Of a stretch of DNA of 64,000 bases, positions 18,518 through 28,327 are shown in pieces (positions within the stretch are counted from its first letter, which is position 1; the number at the start of each line of letters is the position of its first letter). This DNA is from Nitrospira_D sp019636945 (GTDB lineage Bacteria; Nitrospirota; Nitrospiria; Nitrospirales; Nitrospiraceae), in contig NZ_JBLFBO010000006.1 in the NCBI RefSeq assembly GCF_047338595.1, positions 1 to 64,000 on the forward strand, read 5' to 3'. The notes under the pieces are model-generated. The model was not told the DNA's origin, did no database searches, and saw only the letters and a list, made by a program, of their open reading frames with translations. Made by a program: the position numbers and the translations under genes.

Positions 18518-19855
18518 ATGCTGCTTCGTCTTCCCCCCTCTCCCATACGACCGTTTCTTCACAAGCTACTGACCGCAGGACTTGCGGCCGCAGATCCCCA
18601 TCAGGCCCTGCTCAAGACAGTCGTCCTCAACGGAGCATCCCTGCGAATAGGACGACGATCATTTGACCTGTCCCATACCAAACGGGTCATCGCCGTCGGG
18701 GCCGGCAAGGCATCAGCAAGAATGGCGCAGGCCTTAGAGATCGTGCTTGGAGAACGGCTGGATGACGGACTTGTCATCGTGAAGACGGGACATTCACTTC
18801 CCACAAGACGAACGGCTGTCCTCGAGGCCGGCCATCCAATCCCTGATCGCGCAGGACTTGTGGCGACTCAACGCCTACTGCGCTTGACACAGACCCTATC
18901 ACCGAGAGATCTGCTGATCGTTCTCTTGTCCGGAGGGGCATCCAGCCTGTTACCGGCTCCGGTCTCAGACGTGACCCTTGCCGACAAACAGCGTACGACG
19001 CAGCTCCTGCTTCGATGCGGCGCCACAATTAATGAGGTCAATGTCGTCCGAAAACATCTCTCCCTGATCAAGGGAGGCGGACTAGCCGCCTCTACAAGTG
19101 CGAGGATCATCACCCTTGTCCTATCCGATGTTATCGGTGATGATCTTGGCTCAATCGGATCCGGCCCCACAGCTGCTGATCCTTCTACGTTTACCGAGGC
19201 TGTCGAGGTCTTGCAGCGTTACCAGATCTGGTCTGCAGTCCCATCAGCAGTCCGTCGCTACTTGCAGCGGGGACAAAAAGGAGCGGTACCAGAAACCTTA
19301 AAGCCTGGTACGCCTCGTGGACGATCAGTCCACCACCACATTGTCGGCAGTAATCACATCATGCTGGAAGCTGTGGAACGTGTCGCACGGGACGCCGGCC
19401 TCTTCACCAAGCTTTTATCCTCACCGCTCACAGGGGAGGCACGTGTCGCAGCCAAGCAGCTGGTCGAACTGGGGAAAGCACTCAGAACCAGGCGTAGCCG
19501 CGTAAGACGCCCCTACTGTGTGGTGGCAGGAGGGGAAACTACGGTAACGGTCACAGGTCATGGAAAAGGAGGACGTGCCCAGGAATTTGCAGCGGCAGCC
19601 GCATTCGAACTCTCAGGTCTTTCCAATGCATGGATCGTCGCGCTAGGGAGCGATGGCACCGACGGACCAACCAAGGCAGCAGGAGCTCTCGTGAGTAGCG
19701 AAACCGTCTCACGTGCAAAACGACTCAAGGTTGACCTCCAGAGTGCATTGAACAGGCACAACACCTACCCAGCCTTGAAGAAGCTTGGATGCCATATTCA
19801 CACCGGCCCGACCGGTACCAACGTGAATGACCTTTACCTCTTCCTCCAACTCTAG
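18518..19855 (+). CDS. Glycerate 2-kinase (MOFRL / GckA family)
   Basis: Phosphorylates glycerate to 2-phosphoglycerate, linking the glyoxylate or serine routes to glycolysis. It has 445 residues from the ATG at 18518; an in-frame ATG at 18467 would overlap the transglycosylase gene by 40 bases. The DUF4147 N-terminal domain (VGAGKASARMAQALE; LLSGGASSLLPAP) and the C-terminal MOFRL domain (GGETTVTV, GRAQEFAAAAA, LGSDGTDGPTKAAGALV) are both clear. Neither start has a good ribosome site, so translation may be coupled to the upstream gene. The next gene begins 15 bases after the stop. Confidence 0.88.
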   Translation: MLLRLPPSPIRPFLHKLLTAGLAAADPHQALLKTVVLNGASLRIGRRSFDLSHTKRVIAVGAGKASARMAQALEIVLGERLDDGLVIVKTGHSLPTRRTAVLEAGHPIPDRAGLVATQRLLRLTQTLSPRDLLIVLLSGGASSLLPAPVSDVTLADKQRTTQLLLRCGATINEVNVVRKHLSLIKGGGLAASTSARIITLVLSDVIGDDLGSIGSGPTAADPSTFTEAVEVLQRYQIWSAVPSAVRRYLQRGQKGAVPETLKPGTPRGRSVHHHIVGSNHIMLEAVERVARDAGLFTKLLSSPLTGEARVAAKQLVELGKALRTRRSRVRRPYCVVAGGETTVTVTGHGKGGRAQEFAAAAAFELSGLSNAWIVALGSDGTDGPTKAAGALVSSETVSRAKRLKVDLQSALNRHNTYPALKKLGCHIHTGPTGTNVNDLYLFLQL

Positions 19856-19870
19856 ATACTATGCGGCCGT

Positions 19871-22510
19871 ATGGTGTCTTCCTTCATCATCCCACTCTCG
19901 CACTGTCATGATCTGAGTCTCGTGGGTGGGAAAGCCCTTGGACTTTGCCGACTGATTGAGGCTGGATTCCCAGTCCCGCCCGGACTCTGTGTGACAACCG
20001 ACGCCTATACCCACCATCTCCACGGTTCGGGTTTCCGAGACCAGGACGAGTGGCACCGGATCATTGGATTGTCGGAATCTGACCGACCTTCGGCATTGGC
20101 TGGTTATCAGTCCCAAATCACCCGAACCGAGATTTCCCATCTCATCACGGACTGCCTGACCGCGTTACAAGCTCTGGGACACCCCCCTGCCATTTGCTGG
20201 GCGGTCCGCTCTTCGTCCACGACCGAGGACACCGCTCATGCGAGTGCTGCCGGTCTCTATCGCACTCACCTTGGCCGCACACTTGCGGAAGTGGAGTGCG
20301 CAATCAAAGATCTCTGGGCCTCGCTGTGGGAGCTCCGGGTTATCAGCTACCTAGCCAGGCAAGGCCGAAAAACGGCGCCGAGGATGGCCGTCGTCATCCA
20401 ACCAATGGTCGATGCGCAGGCAGCAGGCGTCGCGTACTCCGTTCACCCTGTCACGAGACGACGCTCGCAGGTCATGATCAATGCCATCCCTGGTCTCGCT
20501 GCGCCGCTGGTCGACGGGACGGTTACCCCAGACGAATATGTGGTGGAGGTACCCGCTGAAACAGGGAAACCATTCCAGATTCTTACCCGTCTCTTAGCCA
20601 GAAAGACTGACTGTTTGCGCGTCTCGAATACAGGCTTGCAACAAGCTTCACTCGAAGAAGACGCACAAACCCGATCGTCTCTCACGGATAATCAGCTTGT
20701 TGTTCTCGCCCAGATTGCCAAGGAGATTGAGCGGACCTTTGGACAACCCGCCGATATCGAATGGGCCTTTGATACGGAGCAACTCTGGATCCTACAGGCT
20801 CGCCCGATCACCACCATTCGACCAACTCCCGACCTGACAAACGACGACTGCGAATGGTCACGAACCAACTTTAAGGAAACGCTCCCTGAACTTCCCAGTC
20901 CATTGAGCCTTTCATTCCTAGAGCAGTTTATGGACCGCTACATCCTCGAGCATTACCGCCGGCTCGGGTGCCGAATTCCCGAAGGACTTACCTCGGTCCG
21001 ACTCTTACAGGGACGCCCATACCTGAACGTCACCCTCTTTCACCTGTTGGTTGCGCAGCTCGGCGGCGATCCTGCATTGAATGCGGAACAGATGGGTGGT
21101 GAACCGCTGCAAAGGCCGCCGCAGGTTCAAGCGCTCGGGAAAATGACGTCCCTTCGTGCCGCATGGCTGATGCTGAAGGAAATGCGCCGCGTCGAGCGAG
21201 TGGGGCCACGTGTTTTTGCCGAGATGAAGGGGCTGGCCCGTACCTATCAACGCGAATCTGTGCTGAACCTCTCCCCTAACGAGCTCATGTCGGAGCTCGA
21301 CAAGCTTGGTCCGTGGCTTGAGAGCCGGGAAGTCACATTCGGCATTGCGGGGGGAGTCGGACAGTGCCTTCAAATTTTAAGCAAGGTACTGCCCGGATGG
21401 TTGGGCCCTGACTGGCGAATGCTGCTGAACGCCGCGCTGCAAGGACAGGGGACCGTCATCAGCGCGCAACAGATTCTTCGTCTGGCAGGACTCACCGATA
21501 TCGCCAAAAGAGACCGCCATACCCATACGATCCTTACATCAGCATCATGGAATCCAATAACATTCCGAACGACTCTGGCCGGCACAGAATTTCTGCACGC
21601 CTTCAACAAATACCTTGACGATTATGGGCATCGCGGCGTTGGCGAATCGGACGTGATGTCGCCACGCCTCGCTGACAACCCTACGGCAATCCTGTCGATT
21701 CTACGCGCTCAAGTGATCTCCGATGCTCCCTCACAGGACACCGTTCTATTGCGTCAAGGCAACAAGCAGGTCTCCTCGCTCGCTGAGATCAGGCAACGCC
21801 TAGGCTGGCGGTTGGACCGGTGGGCCATCTTCCTCTGGTGTTATCGACGCTTGTGCCGATTCTTTTCGTTGCGAGAAGCCAATCGGCACCATTTGATGTA
21901 TTACTCAGCAGCTATCCGAGCCCTCCTGATCCGGCTTGGAGAACGCCTCGTCGAACAGGGGTTACTCCGGCAGAAAGATGACATTTTTTTCTTAACCATT
22001 GCCGATCGGACGGACTTGATGAACGGAAACACCCAAGACTGGAATGCGGTAATCGCCGCCCGGAGAGCCGAACGCGAGCAGCGTATCGCGATCAATGTAC
22101 CAGACACCGTTCACGACTGGACAGCTGTGAGGCACCGAACCGTAACACAAGATCACGCTGGGGAAGACGGCGCCTTATCAGGCATACCAATCAGCATTGG
22201 AACCGTAACTGGTTCAGTTCGCCTCATTCGATCAGCAGCAGACTGGAGTAAGGTGATACCAGGAGAAATCCTGGTGGTCCCGGTGATCGACCCAGGCTTG
22301 GCCCCCCTCTTCGGCCTCGCAGGAGGGTTGATCGCAGAAATGGGCGGCACCCTTTCTCATGGAGCGATCATTGCTCGAGAATATGGATTGCCGGCGATCG
22401 CAAACGTGGAGTCAGCCATGGTACGACTTTCCGATGGGGTGCCGGTCACCCTCGATGCCGGATCCGGGACCATTCGTATAGGGCCGTCTCAATCGGCAAA
22501 GTCTATCTAG
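19871..22510 (+). CDS. Rifampin phosphotransferase-like (PEP-synthase-family) enzyme
   Basis: An 879-residue enzyme with an N-terminal PPDK-type ATP-grasp domain (GGKALGLCRLIEAGFPVPPG at about 16-35; SSTTEDTAHASAAG; DIEWAFD; ILQARPITT near residue 310). A middle helical region of about 450 residues follows, then a C-terminal phosphohistidine domain (GGTLSHGAIIAREYGLPA, His830). In PEP synthase the His domain is central and a PEP-binding barrel follows it; here the His is 50 residues from the end and no barrel exists. That is the rifampin phosphotransferase (Rph) architecture, in which ATP phosphorylates a substrate bound by the middle domain. The true substrate may be something other than rifampin. 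It follows the glycerate kinase gene closely. Confidence 0.8.
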   Translation: MVSSFIIPLSHCHDLSLVGGKALGLCRLIEAGFPVPPGLCVTTDAYTHHLHGSGFRDQDEWHRIIGLSESDRPSALAGYQSQITRTEISHLITDCLTALQALGHPPAICWAVRSSSTTEDTAHASAAGLYRTHLGRTLAEVECAIKDLWASLWELRVISYLARQGRKTAPRMAVVIQPMVDAQAAGVAYSVHPVTRRRSQVMINAIPGLAAPLVDGTVTPDEYVVEVPAETGKPFQILTRLLARKTDCLRVSNTGLQQASLEEDAQTRSSLTDNQLVVLAQIAKEIERTFGQPADIEWAFDTEQLWILQARPITTIRPTPDLTNDDCEWSRTNFKETLPELPSPLSLSFLEQFMDRYILEHYRRLGCRIPEGLTSVRLLQGRPYLNVTLFHLLVAQLGGDPALNAEQMGGEPLQRPPQVQALGKMTSLRAAWLMLKEMRRVERVGPRVFAEMKGLARTYQRESVLNLSPNELMSELDKLGPWLESREVTFGIAGGVGQCLQILSKVLPGWLGPDWRMLLNAALQGQGTVISAQQILRLAGLTDIAKRDRHTHTILTSASWNPITFRTTLAGTEFLHAFNKYLDDYGHRGVGESDVMSPRLADNPTAILSILRAQVISDAPSQDTVLLRQGNKQVSSLAEIRQRLGWRLDRWAIFLWCYRRLCRFFSLREANRHHLMYYSAAIRALLIRLGERLVEQGLLRQKDDIFFLTIADRTDLMNGNTQDWNAVIAARRAEREQRIAINVPDTVHDWTAVRHRTVTQDHAGEDGALSGIPISIGTVTGSVRLIRSAADWSKVIPGEILVVPVIDPGLAPLFGLAGGLIAEMGGTLSHGAIIAREYGLPAIANVESAMVRLSDGVPVTLDAGSGTIRIGPSQSAKSI

Positions 22511-22636
22511 GGCTAATTGATCCCGAGCCGTCTGCGCCTTGACCTTTCCCAATACCTTGCGTAATCTTCGAACGATTCTCTATTGAATACGCTATATGTA
22601 GCGGCTCAGTCTTATGGACAAATTGGCATGTGAGAT

Positions 22637-24010
22637 ATGGATCAATTTCTAATCAGTCTGGCGCCGAGTAGCCTGGTAGGGTTTGTGGCTGGGCTGTTGC
22701 TTGGCGGTGTGTTGGTAGGACTATGGGTCACGAGTCGCCTACGACCTCACGCGCAACGTGCTGAAGCGACCGCGGACGAGCTACGAAAACAGGTGGACCA
22801 AGAACGAACAGTGACCGGCTCGCTCCGTAACGAGTTGGCAGCAGTTCAACAGGCTCGGGTCGCCGCTGAAACCAGAATGGAAGACGCCGCGCGACAGCTG
22901 GAGGAACAGAAAGCCCTGATCGACCATACACGTCATGAACTCATCGGATCATTTCAAGCACTGTCCGGTGAGGCGTTGAAGCAAAACAACGAAGCGTTCT
23001 TGAAACTCGCCGCCGTGTCCTTCGAAAGCCTGCATGTCAAAGCCGAGGGCGATCTTGCTCAACGACAACAGGCCATTGATGGCTTGGTTCGCCCCCTGCA
23101 GGATTCTCTTCACCGCTACAATGAAGAGCTGCGGCTGCTTGAACAATCTCGCCAATCGGCTTACGGTGGATTGGATCAGCACCTGAAATCACTGGCTGAC
23201 TCCCAGCACCGGTTGCAACAAGAGACGGGCAACTTGGTCAAGGCCTTGCGGGCTCCGGCGATCCGAGGCCAGTGGGGTGAGCTCACATTGAAGCGTGTCG
23301 CCGAACTCGCCGGCATGGTGGACCATTGCGATTTTGTGGAACAACTCTCCGTCACCGGCGACGAGGGGCGCCTCCGTCCGGACATGGTGGTCCAGCTGCC
23401 GGGAGGACGGCAAATCATCGTTGATGCAAAAGCAGTTCTTTCAGCCTATCTCGACGCCCATGAGGCGCAAAATGAGGCGCAACAGGCCGACGCCTTGCGC
23501 CGCCACGCCGCCCAGGTCAAGAGCCGCATGGATGAATTGTCGTTGAAGGCCTATTGGACACAGTTTGACCGCACCCCTGAATTCGTCGTGCTCTTCCTGC
23601 CCGGCGAACAATTTCTCGGCGCCGCGTTGGATCAGAACCCCAGACTGATTGAAGAAGGATTCGCCAATGGGATCGTCTTGGCTACCCCCTCGACCCTCAT
23701 TGCCTTGCTCCGTGCGGTTGCCTACGGCTGGCGACAAGAACGAATGACCGCCCATGCTGAAGAAGCAGGTCGCCTGGGGAAGGAGCTGTACGAACGAATG
23801 GCGGTCTTAGCCGGGCATATGAACGATGTCGGCCAATCACTCGGGAAAAGCGTCTCGTCTTACAATCGTGCCATTGGCTCCTTGGAGACGCGCATTCTCC
23901 CGGCAGCACGCAGATTTAAAGAGTTGGGTATCTCCTCCGATCGCGAGATTCCCGTCCTTGAACCGACGGAGATGGTGCCACGGAAAACGTTACCGCTAGA
24001 GATGGAATGA
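22637..24010 (+). CDS. rmuC: DNA recombination protein RmuC
   Basis: A 457-residue protein of the RmuC family, a predicted nuclease that limits inversions at short inverted repeats. An N-terminal membrane segment (about residues 8-33) is followed by a long coiled coil (about 38-190), then the conserved RmuC core: RGQWGELTLKRVAELAGM, RPDMVVQLPGG, DAKAVLSAYLDA with its nuclease-like Asp/Lys, and FLPGEQFLGAAL. The start ATG follows a GGCATGTGAGAT stretch with no strong ribosome site. It heads a three-gene unit with a MazG-like and a PilZ gene. Confidence 0.9.
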   Translation: MDQFLISLAPSSLVGFVAGLLLGGVLVGLWVTSRLRPHAQRAEATADELRKQVDQERTVTGSLRNELAAVQQARVAAETRMEDAARQLEEQKALIDHTRHELIGSFQALSGEALKQNNEAFLKLAAVSFESLHVKAEGDLAQRQQAIDGLVRPLQDSLHRYNEELRLLEQSRQSAYGGLDQHLKSLADSQHRLQQETGNLVKALRAPAIRGQWGELTLKRVAELAGMVDHCDFVEQLSVTGDEGRLRPDMVVQLPGGRQIIVDAKAVLSAYLDAHEAQNEAQQADALRRHAAQVKSRMDELSLKAYWTQFDRTPEFVVLFLPGEQFLGAALDQNPRLIEEGFANGIVLATPSTLIALLRAVAYGWRQERMTAHAEEAGRLGKELYERMAVLAGHMNDVGQSLGKSVSSYNRAIGSLETRILPAARRFKELGISSDREIPVLEPTEMVPRKTLPLEME

Positions 24011-24019
24011 AGGAGCACA

Positions 24020-24454
24020 ATGACCAGCGAACAAGCCATGGTGGAAGCCTTTCACAACAAATTTGAGATTTTGATACAGACCGCCCCGACGGATATGAAT
24101 GAGGACACGAAGCGCCTTCGAGTCCGACTGATTCAGGAAGAATTCGACGAATTGAAAGAGGCCATGGCGACCGGAGATTTGACTGCCGTTGCGAAAGAAA
24201 TGGCGGACCTGCTCTATGTGACCTACGGCACCGCTGTTTCATATGGAATTGACATGGAACCGATTTTCCAGGAAGTGCATCGGTCGAATCTGAGTAAAGT
24301 CGGTGGATACAAGCGGGCGGATGGGAAATGGGTGAAGCCCCCTACCTACTCGCCCGCTGATATCGGCTCAATTCTGGAGGCACAGCAGGAGCACGCGTTG
24401 GCGGAGCAGCCATGTGATCATGCAGCTGCCGCCGGTGTTCCTCGGAGTTCATGA
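24020..24454 (+). CDS. MazG-like nucleotide pyrophosphohydrolase
   Basis: A 144-residue all-alpha NTP pyrophosphatase-type protein. The metal-binding pattern EExxE...ExxD is seen as Glu40-Glu41-Glu44 (EEFDELKEAM) and Glu60-Asp63 (EMADLLYV), with normal spacing. After the core comes VHRSNLSKVGGYKRADGKWVKPPTY, a block shared with phosphoribosyl-ATP-pyrophosphatase-like members. Such enzymes hydrolyse non-canonical or excess NTPs. GAAGGAGC precedes the ATG. Its stop overlaps the next start by four bases (ATGA). Confidence 0.85.
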   Translation: MTSEQAMVEAFHNKFEILIQTAPTDMNEDTKRLRVRLIQEEFDELKEAMATGDLTAVAKEMADLLYVTYGTAVSYGIDMEPIFQEVHRSNLSKVGGYKRADGKWVKPPTYSPADIGSILEAQQEHALAEQPCDHAAAAGVPRSS

Positions 24455-24963
24455 AAGATCTACACTGTCCGAGTTGCGGTACACCCTTCGTTCGAGTGAT
24501 CCCCGACGAAGGTGCCATAGGGCGGGTCCTCACTCGCTTGAAATACTTTCCATTCCGATGCCAGCTGTGCACGACACGCTTTCGCGTCTTCAGAAATCAG
24601 ATCAAGCCTGCCACCTCCCCCACCGATCGCCGTCAATATGAACGCCTCCCGGTGTCGCTTCGTGCCAATCTAGTAGCGGACAACGCCGTCCGGATTGACA
24701 ATCGGGTAACGGATATTTCCATGGGTGGCTGTACCCTCGAAACTACAAAAACCCTCCCGCAGGGTACATTGGTTGAGCTGGTGATCAAACCGGCCTCCGA
24801 CGAGGAACCGATTAAGATCGGGACAGCCGTGGTCTGCTCATCCCGGCCAGAATCGATGGGCATTCGATTCATGGAGATGGTGACGGACGATAAGAACCGC
24901 CTCAGCCAAGTGATCCTCAGCCTGCTGGTAGGACAGAGCCTGCACTCAAATCTCTTCTCCTAA
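24451..24963 (+). CDS. Zinc-ribbon protein with C-terminal PilZ domain
   Basis: A 170-residue cytoplasmic protein. An N-terminal zinc ribbon (CPSC at 6-9, CQLC at 37-40) is fused to a PilZ domain with the c-di-GMP-binding pattern RRQYERLP (Arg60, Arg61, Arg65) and DISMGG (residues 88-93). It is expected to sense c-di-GMP; the ribbon probably makes contact with a protein or nucleic acid. It is coupled by ATGA to the MazG-like gene. The output is unknown because no motility or polysaccharide gene is adjacent. Confidence 0.85.
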   Translation: MKDLHCPSCGTPFVRVIPDEGAIGRVLTRLKYFPFRCQLCTTRFRVFRNQIKPATSPTDRRQYERLPVSLRANLVADNAVRIDNRVTDISMGGCTLETTKTLPQGTLVELVIKPASDEEPIKIGTAVVCSSRPESMGIRFMEMVTDDKNRLSQVILSLLVGQSLHSNLFS

Positions 24964-25342
24964 AGTAGCCCAATGTCACTCCTTCCACACCACCCGCTTC
25001 TAAAGATCATCAGATAATGTTGCTGGCGCTGCTTTAACTCCTTCAGCCATACTACGAGATACTCGCGTGTTGACTCGTCGCTATATCAGTCCACTCTTTT
25101 GTGAGAGCCCCAACAATGGACCGCTTTGCCGCTCAATCTGATCCCGTCGTGGAATCAGAGGGTGACTCAGCGCCCCTATAGTCAGCTGTGGGGAGTAACG
25201 TGCATCACGCCTTGATTCTTCCCTCGATGAAGACCAATCTTTTCTGAAGCAATGGATTTTCAGTTCATTTTGACTATTCCAGACCATATCTGCTCGTCGA
25301 TATAATGGCCACCCAATCATCTGGGCGAGCGGACTTTCTGAA
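24964..25342. other. Leader region of the TonB receptor gene
   Basis: About 380 bases without a supported gene. A perfect -10 hexamer TATAAT is at 25301-25306, 37 bases before the TonB receptor start, but no -35 box lies at a usual distance (TTGACT at 25270-25275 is 25 bases away). I found no B12 box or other riboswitch signature and no clear Fur-like palindrome. Confidence 0.4.
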
Positions 25343-27376
25343 ATGTTTGGTCACCACTGCACGGTTTCACTGGTGTTGGCTACGATTCTCGTATCTCTTC
25401 TTATTTGGAGTGGCCTTTGCCGGGCATCGGACTCTCCACCAATTCCTCGTACGTCGTCCTTAGCGGATGCGGCCTTGCAAGAAGAAGCGCTCTATATGCG
25501 TGAGGAGACTGTGGTAACGGCCATTCGACGGGAACAGCCGATTTCTCAGTCGCCCTCCAATCTCTTCGTTATCACAGAGGAGGACATCCGCTTGTCAGGG
25601 GCCACCGATATTCCGACACTGTTGCGGTGGGTGCCGGGCATGGAAGTCATGCAAATGACGGCGGGAGAGTTCAATGTGAGCGTGCGAGGCGACAATCAGC
25701 AACGGGCGAATAAGCTTCTCGTGCTGGTCGATGGTCGATCCATTTATATTGATCGCCAAGGCCTTGCCCCTTGGACAGAATTGCCCATTACCCTTCCAGA
25801 GATCAAGCGTGTCGAAGTGCTGAAGGGCCCGGCTTCGGCCATCTACGGATTCAACGCGTTTGACGGAGTGGTGAATATTATCACGAAATCAGGCGCTGAT
25901 ATGGCTGGCACTACCATCCAGACTGGATATGGGGAATTCGGGACTCTTCGAAGTGCGGGAGTGCAGGCTGGGGCCGTCGGAAAATTTGATTATCGGATTT
26001 CGATCGGGCGCGACCAACAGCAGCAGTGGAGGGATCGAGCCGCGCTCGGGTCTCGCTCCCACCGATTCAATGGGCAAACCACCTATGCCATGACCGATGA
26101 CTCTTTTCTCAAGCTTGCCGGTGGGATCGTCGATACAAACCGGTTCGACTTTGCATCAGCTGATTTTCTCTATCTCAATACACCATCTACCTATGCGTAC
26201 AGCGAGATCCTGTACGAGCGGCCCAATTTCTTTTTGCGATTCAATTGGCAAGGAGATGAGACCACGACGGACAGCGAACCAGTGGCACCGCTAACAGGAC
26301 TTATTGCCATCACCGACAAATTCGGCCGCTCCCGTGGCATGCTTTACAAAGGACAGACCTACAATGCTGAATCGCAATATACCATCGAACTCAACCCCAC
26401 TCACCGGCTGATCGTCGGAGGAAATTATAGACGCAATACGATTTCTGGAACCCAACTTATGGAAAACGGCCACGAGGACCGGTTTGGCCTTTACCTGCAG
26501 GATGACTGGCGCTTCACCGCAAATCTGACGCTGGATGCAGGGATTCGTATGGACTTGCACAATCAGCTGAACCCCACCTACAGCCCGCGCGTCGCCCTGA
26601 TCTATTCGCCGATCCCAAATCACACTTTCCGGCTTTCCGGGTCTGTCGCCTACCGCAGTCCCACCCTTGTGGAGACCTTCCAAGAAATTCCAACGACGAT
26701 TACCCTGTTTGGCGTCAGCAATACGGCGACATTGTTTGGCAACAAGAATCTGGGGCCTGAGCAGATCGTGTCCTATGAGGCGGGCTATCAGGGATGGTAT
26801 TTCGCCCATCGAGTACGGCTCCGGGCGGATGTGTTTTACAATCGTCTGTCTGATCTCATCGCGCCAACGCGAGTTGACCCCAACGGCACCGGCCTCTATT
26901 TAAATCAGGGCCAGGCGGATATCTACGGGGGCGAAACCGGTATCGAGGTACTGGCCACTGGCTGGTTGCGCGGGTTTGCCAACTTTGGCTATCAGGAGGT
27001 AATCGATCAAACGGCTCTCGAACCTCGGGGGCGACGTGGGGCCCCGCGTATCAAAATCAACGCAGGGCTGCAAGGCAATTGGGCCAACGGCCTCAATGCC
27101 GAAGTAGCGCTTCACCATGTGGGATCAACGATTTATCCGGTGGATCCGAGTTTTCAGACCTTCGCCGGCCTCGGTCTGATTCCCGCTAGTGCTGTCCCCA
27201 CTAGCAGAGTACATCACTACACACTACTCAACCTGCGTTGTGGTTACCGATTCTGGCGCGACCACGTCGAGGTGGCGATCTCGGTCTTCAATGCCTTGAA
27301 CAATCGTCACCGAGAGCATCCGTTAGCCGACGTGCTCGGCAGCAGAGTGATGGGGTGGCTCACGCTCAAGCTCTGA
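25343..27376 (+). CDS. TonB-dependent outer-membrane receptor
   Basis: A 677-residue outer-membrane beta-barrel transporter. A signal peptide (to about residue 29, LCRASD) is followed by a TonB-box-like EETVVTAIRRE and the plug domain (NLFVITEEDIRLSGATDIPTLLR; DGRSIYIDR; RVEVLKGPASAIYG; GVVNIITK). The barrel ends in the C-terminal strand GWLTLKL. Plug motifs resemble the cobalamin/iron-complex branch (BtuB/CirA-like), but no riboswitch or transport partner is nearby, so the ligand is unknown. It is convergent with panC. Confidence 0.9.
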   Translation: MFGHHCTVSLVLATILVSLLIWSGLCRASDSPPIPRTSSLADAALQEEALYMREETVVTAIRREQPISQSPSNLFVITEEDIRLSGATDIPTLLRWVPGMEVMQMTAGEFNVSVRGDNQQRANKLLVLVDGRSIYIDRQGLAPWTELPITLPEIKRVEVLKGPASAIYGFNAFDGVVNIITKSGADMAGTTIQTGYGEFGTLRSAGVQAGAVGKFDYRISIGRDQQQQWRDRAALGSRSHRFNGQTTYAMTDDSFLKLAGGIVDTNRFDFASADFLYLNTPSTYAYSEILYERPNFFLRFNWQGDETTTDSEPVAPLTGLIAITDKFGRSRGMLYKGQTYNAESQYTIELNPTHRLIVGGNYRRNTISGTQLMENGHEDRFGLYLQDDWRFTANLTLDAGIRMDLHNQLNPTYSPRVALIYSPIPNHTFRLSGSVAYRSPTLVETFQEIPTTITLFGVSNTATLFGNKNLGPEQIVSYEAGYQGWYFAHRVRLRADVFYNRLSDLIAPTRVDPNGTGLYLNQGQADIYGGETGIEVLATGWLRGFANFGYQEVIDQTALEPRGRRGAPRIKINAGLQGNWANGLNAEVALHHVGSTIYPVDPSFQTFAGLGLIPASAVPTSRVHHYTLLNLRCGYRFWRDHVEVAISVFNALNNRHREHPLADVLGSRVMGWLTLKL

Positions 27377-27460
27377 GCATGAAGAATCACCGTAGTACTA
27401 TGCCCTTGGTGCTCGATACGGACTGGGGGAAAAGTGACCTCCGAGCGAGAAACAACTTGC

Positions 27461-28327
27461 TCAAAAGTTGCGCCGCGCCTGTTTGGCAGAGACCACAATA
27501 TTATCGATGAGTCGAACAGATCCGATACGGGCGGCCCCGAGCAACACCGCCTTCCCTGTAATGGTTGGGAGTGATTCGAGAGTGGTCAGATCGCAGACTG
27601 CCAGGTAGTCAATCGCCATAGCTGGTTCTCCCTTAATCACCTGCGCCATCGCCGACCGGATAATTCTTGCATCTGTCTCCCCTGTCCTGATCATTTTGGC
27701 ACCGGTTTGGAGGCCCTTGTACAGCACCACCGCTCGCCCTCGCTCATCCGGAGAAAGATAGACGTTGCGTGAGCTCATGGCCAACCCATCCTGCTCACGC
27801 ACGGTCGGACGGACCACAATATCAACACCGAGATTGAGATCCTTCACCAGCTGTTGAACCAACACCGATTGCTGAAAGTCCTTCTGCCCAAACAGTGCCC
27901 GATGTGGGCGGACCATGCCAAAGAGTTTGGTCACCACGGTCGCCACCCCGGCGAAGTGATGTGGGCGGACCTCACCCTCCCACCGCCGTGCAACGGCTGG
28001 GACCGTCACAGTCGTTTGAAACCCCTCCGGATACATAGCCTCCGCAGTCGGCTCGAAACAGACATCGACGCCTTCCTGTCGACAGATCGCTCGATCGTGC
28101 GAAAGAGGACGGGGATACTTGGTCAGATCCTCCCGAGGACCGAATTGGGTCGGATTCACGAAGATACTCACCACGAGCGCATCACACTGTAACCGGGCTT
28201 CACGAATCAGCGATCGATGCCCCTCGTGCAGCGCACCCATCGTCGGGACAAACCCGATCGTGACGCCTTCGCGCCTCAATCGCTCACTCCAAGCGGTCAT
28301 AGCTGCCGGTGAACGAATGATCTTCAT
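27461..28327 (-). CDS. panC: Pantothenate synthetase
   Basis: Condenses pantoate with beta-alanine using ATP, for coenzyme A synthesis. It has 288 residues. The ATP-binding VPTMGALHEGH (HIGH-like) and the second loop LAMSSRNVYLSP are present, together with FGQKDFQQ. Its ATG overlaps the folK stop by four bases, so it is translated with folK. A vitamin/cofactor operon folK-panC is a known arrangement. Confidence 0.95.
   Translation of the reverse strand: MKIIRSPAAMTAWSERLRREGVTIGFVPTMGALHEGHRSLIREARLQCDALVVSIFVNPTQFGPREDLTKYPRPLSHDRAICRQEGVDVCFEPTAEAMYPEGFQTTVTVPAVARRWEGEVRPHHFAGVATVVTKLFGMVRPHRALFGQKDFQQSVLVQQLVKDLNLGVDIVVRPTVREQDGLAMSSRNVYLSPDERGRAVVLYKGLQTGAKMIRTGETDARIIRSAMAQVIKGEPAMAIDYLAVCDLTTLESLPTITGKAVLLGAARIGSVRLIDNIVVSAKQARRNF

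Noticed and set aside
19871..22510. Reading of this gene as phosphoenolpyruvate synthase (ppsA)
   Set aside because: The phosphohistidine is at residue 830 of 879 and no C-terminal PEP-binding barrel follows it, so the architecture is that of Rph.
24964..25342. Cobalamin riboswitch before the TonB receptor
   Set aside because: No B12 box or matching fold could be found by eye.
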